A DNA stretch of 64,000 nt, from the NCBI RefSeq assembly GCF_001425445.1, contig NZ_LMQU01000001.1:125221-189220 (forward strand), read 5' to 3'. Shown here piece after piece: positions 61,159 to 64,000 of this stretch; the first letter of the stretch is position 1; the number at the start of each line of letters is the position of its first letter. The notes beneath the pieces were generated by a model. It made no database searches, was not told where the DNA came from, and saw nothing but the letters and a program-made list of their open reading frames with translations. The DNA is from Devosia sp. Leaf420 (GTDB lineage Bacteria > Pseudomonadota > Alphaproteobacteria > Rhizobiales > Devosiaceae). The translations under genes and the position numbers were made by a program.

Positions 61159-61986
61159 TCAGCGGCGCGTGGCGAGATAGGCTTTGAGAGCCGCCGCTTC
61201 GTCGGTCTGGATGGCGGAAACGCCTGCATCGAGGAGGCGTCCCCAAACCGCGTCGGGATCCTCGAGTGCCGCGCTGTCGGTCAGCCCGGCGCAGGAAACA
61301 TCATCGAGCGTATTGACCCAGAGGCTGATCCCCGCCGCCGCAAAGCGATCCCGATGCGCGGCGAGTTGCTCGATGGAATCGAAGTAAATTTCGCAGATCA
61401 GCGGCTTGATCCGAAACACCAATTCGGTCTGAAGTTCCGCACCCGGCACATTCAGCCGCGTCTTGGCGATGAACGGGACGCCGTGGGCCATGATGTTGCT
61501 ATTGATCCAAGCGAAGTCGTCTTCGTCTCGAAGGGCGCTCCAAAAGTCGACCTGCTGATCGACGCCGGCGGCCTGGGCGGCGGCGATGACCTCGGGAATA
61601 AGAAGCCGGTCCTTGACGTCGAGATGGATGAAGATGCGATCCCGGGTGAGATCGAAAACATCGCTCAGACGCGCGAGTTTCTGATCGGTCAGCGCATTCC
61701 CCGCGCCACCATCGCGATTGCGCAGGTGCAGCGCAGCCAGCTCCGAGGCCGCAAGCTCTTCCACCGCGGCGTCGTGCCCCGTCATCCGCTCTAGACTATC
61801 GTCGTGGCAGAGGAACAGCGCGCCGTCGGCGCTACGGCGCACATCGATCTCGACGACGTCATAGCCGCCGGCAATGGCCGCTTCGATCGCCTGGAGACTG
61901 TTCTCCGGCGCATCCCGCCAGATGCCGCGATGCGCGATAATGGCGCAATCCCGGCCCGGTCTCGCCATGAAATCCTTGTAGTTCAT
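61159..61986 (-). CDS. Glycerophosphodiester phosphodiesterase family protein (copy 2)
   Basis: Encodes 275 residues with IAHRGIWRDAPENSLQAIE, VEIDVRRSADGALFLCHDD and C-terminal WGRLLDAGVSAIQTDEAAAL. It is clearly homologous to the next gene, pointing to a tandem duplication with divergence. It is the first gene of the three-gene unit with the phosphatase. No signal peptide is seen, so substrates are probably imported first. Confidence 0.92.
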   Translation of the reverse strand: MNYKDFMARPGRDCAIIAHRGIWRDAPENSLQAIEAAIAGGYDVVEIDVRRSADGALFLCHDDSLERMTGHDAAVEELAASELAALHLRNRDGGAGNALTDQKLARLSDVFDLTRDRIFIHLDVKDRLLIPEVIAAAQAAGVDQQVDFWSALRDEDDFAWINSNIMAHGVPFIAKTRLNVPGAELQTELVFRIKPLICEIYFDSIEQLAAHRDRFAAAGISLWVNTLDDVSCAGLTDSAALEDPDAVWGRLLDAGVSAIQTDEAAALKAYLATRR

Positions 61987-62138
61987 GCCTGAGCTTTCGT
62001 TGGAGACGCGTTGACGATGGCCGACGACGCGGTGAAAAATGGTCGCGTTGCGATCATGACGAGCGCAAATATCGAAACGACGACAGCGCGGCGATAATCA
62101 GTGGAAATCGGACGCCGCGACATTTTTGGGAGGGGACG

Positions 62139-63194
62139 ATGCCCAATTGGATCGGCAGCCTGGCGGTAACCTGGCTTCTTGCCGGCACGATCTCCGCCTC
62201 GGCGCAAGATGCCACTGCGCCTCTCGGCGACACGGGCATTTACTCAGCGGACCCCAGCGTCATTCACACCGACGACGGCTTTGTGGCCGTCGAATCGCGG
62301 CGCGGCGATAGCCTTGTGGTGCGTGTCGCACCGAGCCTTGATACCCTTGCCCAAGCGCGCGGATTGCGGATCTGGTTCGATCGGGACCGGCTCGGCGAAG
62401 TCTGGGCGCCGGAGATCGTCTATAAAGACGGGCTCTATCGCGTCTATTTCGCCGCCGGCGTCGGCGAAGCGCATCGGATGTATCGCATCACCTCGACAGA
62501 GCCGACATCCGGTTATGGCCCCGCGGAGAAAATCGATCTGCCCGAAGACAAGTGGGCCATCGACGGCATGCCCTTTAGTTTCGACGGAGATGATTTCTTC
62601 GTCTGGTCCGGCTGGCAGGGCGATAGCGATGTGCAGCAGGATATCTTCATCGTGAAGCTGCAGGGTGATGACGCGCCTGACGCGTCACGGGCGATCATCT
62701 CGTCTCCCGATCAGCCCTGGGAAAATGTTGCGAACGAGACGCCATCGATCAACGAAGGTCCCCAGCCGATCGTGGATCCAGCGGGACAGTTGCACGTGGT
62801 CTATTCGGCCAACGGCTCATGGGGTGCGAACTATTGCCTCGCCGATCTGCGATTGCGCGCTGGCGGCGATCCTGTTGTGGCCGAGGATTGGTCGAAGTCG
62901 GACGGGTGCCTCTTTGGTGCCAATGCCGAAACGCTGTCCGATACAGGCACCTTAGCCAACGCGGCAAAAGGCGTCGGCCACCATAGCTTCATCACGGATG
63001 AGGACGGGACGGGTGGCGAGGGCGTGAAAGAGCCCGTGCCCTTTCTCTATCATGGTGTGCCTGAGGACGAAGAACCGAGCAATTTCTGGTCGGCCCGAAA
63101 GTGGTTCTTTGGGCGGTATCAATGGGTCCCTAATGTCGATTACCGTTCCCCCTCGGGTGCCGATCGCGGGTGGAGTCTCCGCTTTTCCGAGTGA
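62139..63194 (+). CDS. Exported GH43-like five-bladed propeller protein
   Basis: Encodes 351 residues with a signal peptide (about 1-23, ending SASAQ). GH43-type landmarks are YSADPSVIHTDDGF with the catalytic-base Asp (38), VWAPEIVYKDGLYRVYF, AIDGMPF with the middle Asp (about 143), and NEGPQPIVDPAG with the acid Glu (about 205). It probably cleaves arabinose- or xylose-containing polysaccharide in the periplasm or outside. GGGAGGGG precedes the start. It is divergent from the phosphodiesterase unit. Confidence 0.82.
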   Translation: MPNWIGSLAVTWLLAGTISASAQDATAPLGDTGIYSADPSVIHTDDGFVAVESRRGDSLVVRVAPSLDTLAQARGLRIWFDRDRLGEVWAPEIVYKDGLYRVYFAAGVGEAHRMYRITSTEPTSGYGPAEKIDLPEDKWAIDGMPFSFDGDDFFVWSGWQGDSDVQQDIFIVKLQGDDAPDASRAIISSPDQPWENVANETPSINEGPQPIVDPAGQLHVVYSANGSWGANYCLADLRLRAGGDPVVAEDWSKSDGCLFGANAETLSDTGTLANAAKGVGHHSFITDEDGTGGEGVKEPVPFLYHGVPEDEEPSNFWSARKWFFGRYQWVPNVDYRSPSGADRGWSLRFSE

Positions 63195-63201
63195 CGAGGC
63201 C

Positions 63202-63537
63202 ATGGCCACCAAAGAGGTAAAGCACTATCCGACCACACCAGACGGGCGATATTTCGTCGTGCGCGGCCGGCTCTGGCGCAAGAGCAATCCCTCACTCAGC
63301 GAGACTGACCGCACGCATTGGGTCCAAGAGTTGATGGCCGCACGACGCGCCGTCGGTCTCGCAAAAAATGATGATGCGGCGCGAAAAGCTGCGCGCACTG
63401 CGGTCGATGAAGCCAAGGTCGCGCTTGGCGAACGTGGCCCTGTCTGGTGGGACGACGGCGCGCCGGATTACAACCGACACTTCGCACGAAACACGCCCTA
63501 TGCCGAATGGTACGCTGCGCTCGGAAACTATACCTGA
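63202..63537 (+). CDS. Conserved hypothetical protein
   Basis: Encodes 111 residues from the ATG at 63202 (MATKEVKHYPTTPDGRYF), 7 nt after the GH43-like gene. A longer frame start inside that gene is less likely. It is soluble and charged, with an aromatic-rich C-terminus (GPVWWDDGAPDYNRHFARN). It resembles small proteins of unknown function seen in alphaproteobacteria; I cannot name a family. It is convergent with the helicase gene (2-nt gap). Confidence 0.75.
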   Translation: MATKEVKHYPTTPDGRYFVVRGRLWRKSNPSLSETDRTHWVQELMAARRAVGLAKNDDAARKAARTAVDEAKVALGERGPVWWDDGAPDYNRHFARNTPYAEWYAALGNYT

Positions 63538-63539
63538 CG

Positions 63540-64000
63540 CTACCACATGCCGCGCATCTTGGCGGCGATGTCGACGACCGCTGGCCGCGCCGGGCCGACG
63601 CCTTCGCGGATTGGCGTCACCGGCGGCCATAAGATGTCATCGAAAAATGCGGTCATCGACCTTGGGATGAAGCGGGTGCGTTGCGCATAGAGGTGGCGAT
63701 CGCCATTCCTCGTCTGCTGGGTCACATAGAAGCGCTGCGGCACGAGCAGATGCAATTCGTCCTTGGCGCGGGTCATGGCGACATAGAGAAGCCGGCGCTC
63801 TTCTTCGATCTCATGCGTGGATCCCGTGCCGAGATCGGACGGAATGCAGCCATCGACGACATTGAGAACATGCACCGATTTCCACTCCTGCCCCTTTGCC
63901 GAGTGGATGGTCGAGAGAATGAGATAATCCTCGTCGCGCAAGGGCACGCCGGGCTGGTCGCTGGTGGCGTCGGGAGGATCAAGGGTCAGTTCAGTGAGAA
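63540..64000 (-). CDS. UvrD/PcrA-type ATP-dependent helicase (C-terminal part only)
   Basis: Only the last 153 codons or so are inside the window; the frame runs open to the right edge. Helicase motif V (STIHSAKGQEWKSVHVLNVV) and motif VI (EERRLLYVAMTRAKDEL) of superfamily 1A are clear. The C-terminus DIAAKMRGMW is short. It unwinds DNA in repair or replication. Assignment among UvrD, Rep and PcrA-like paralogues needs the missing N-terminus. Confidence 0.92.
   Translation of the reverse strand, partial: LTELTLDPPDATSDQPGVPLRDEDYLILSTIHSAKGQEWKSVHVLNVVDGCIPSDLGTGSTHEIEEERRLLYVAMTRAKDELHLLVPQRFYVTQQTRNGDRHLYAQRTRFIPRSMTAFFDDILWPPVTPIREGVGPARPAVVDIAAKMRGMW

Overview
The window reads as chromosome of an alphaproteobacterium of the order Hyphomicrobiales, most like Devosia and relatives. 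This rests on the secY-adk-rpsM-rpsK gene order, a short-LID adenylate kinase, the style of the AnmK and TerC proteins, the high-GC codon use and a short AAGTGGA/TCCACTT intergenic palindrome of a rhizobial kind. The genus is an inference; no database was consulted.

Positions 1-17300 hold the complete str-S10-spc superoperon on the minus strand, entering the alpha operon at the left edge: rpsL-rpsG-fusA-tuf-rpsJ-rplC-rplD-rplW-rplB-rpsS-rplV-rpsC-rplP-rpmC-rpsQ-rplN-rplX-rplE-rpsN-rpsH-rplF-rplR-rpsE-rpmD-rplO-secY-adk-rpsM-rpsK(partial). Three accessory genes (a flavoprotein monooxygenase, an aldo/keto reductase and a diguanylate cyclase; 17493-20310) separate it from the second information cluster at 20437-32613, secE-nusG-rplK-rplA-rplJ-rplL-rpoB-rpoC, also on the minus strand. 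Both clusters contain structured leaders, attenuator-like hairpins and promoters. Ribosomal protein S12 carries Arg at position 88, a classical streptomycin-resistance substitution.

Positions 32700-36100 carry tRNA-Trp, tRNA-Tyr and tRNA-Gly, the rRNA 2'-O-methyltransferase gene rlmB and several small uncharacterised genes. Positions 36265-42879 carry a TTG-start membrane protein, a terB-terC pair, an exported Mn-type superoxide dismutase, an exported PQQ-type sugar dehydrogenase and a lipoamide dehydrogenase/mercuric reductase-like flavoprotein.

The most interesting region is 42910-59408, a peptidoglycan and amino-sugar salvage locus with a divergent layout. On the minus strand, murQ-nagZ-(five-gene peptide-type ABC importer)-serine hydrolase-anmK form one compact unit. 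On the plus strand lie murR (an RpiR/SIS regulator), then a sugar-type ABC importer, nanE and a BadF-type sugar kinase. A 17-bp palindrome of form WGGAAT-N5-ATTCCW occurs both in the murQ/murR intergenic region and over the predicted -10 of the sugar importer, which suggests that one regulator controls both arms. The model is that a dedicated ABC importer, instead of AmpG, takes up muropeptides. A beta-lactamase-fold hydrolase would remove the stem peptide, and NagZ, AnmK and MurQ would funnel the sugars to GlcNAc-6-P. The second arm would feed free amino sugars into the same pool. NagZ has unusual active-site signatures.

Positions 59487-64000 hold a phosphatase with two tandem glycerophosphodiesterase-family genes, an exported GH43-like protein, a small conserved gene and the 3' end of a UvrD/PcrA-type helicase gene cut by the window edge. 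I found no insertion sequence, prophage, CRISPR array or rRNA gene.
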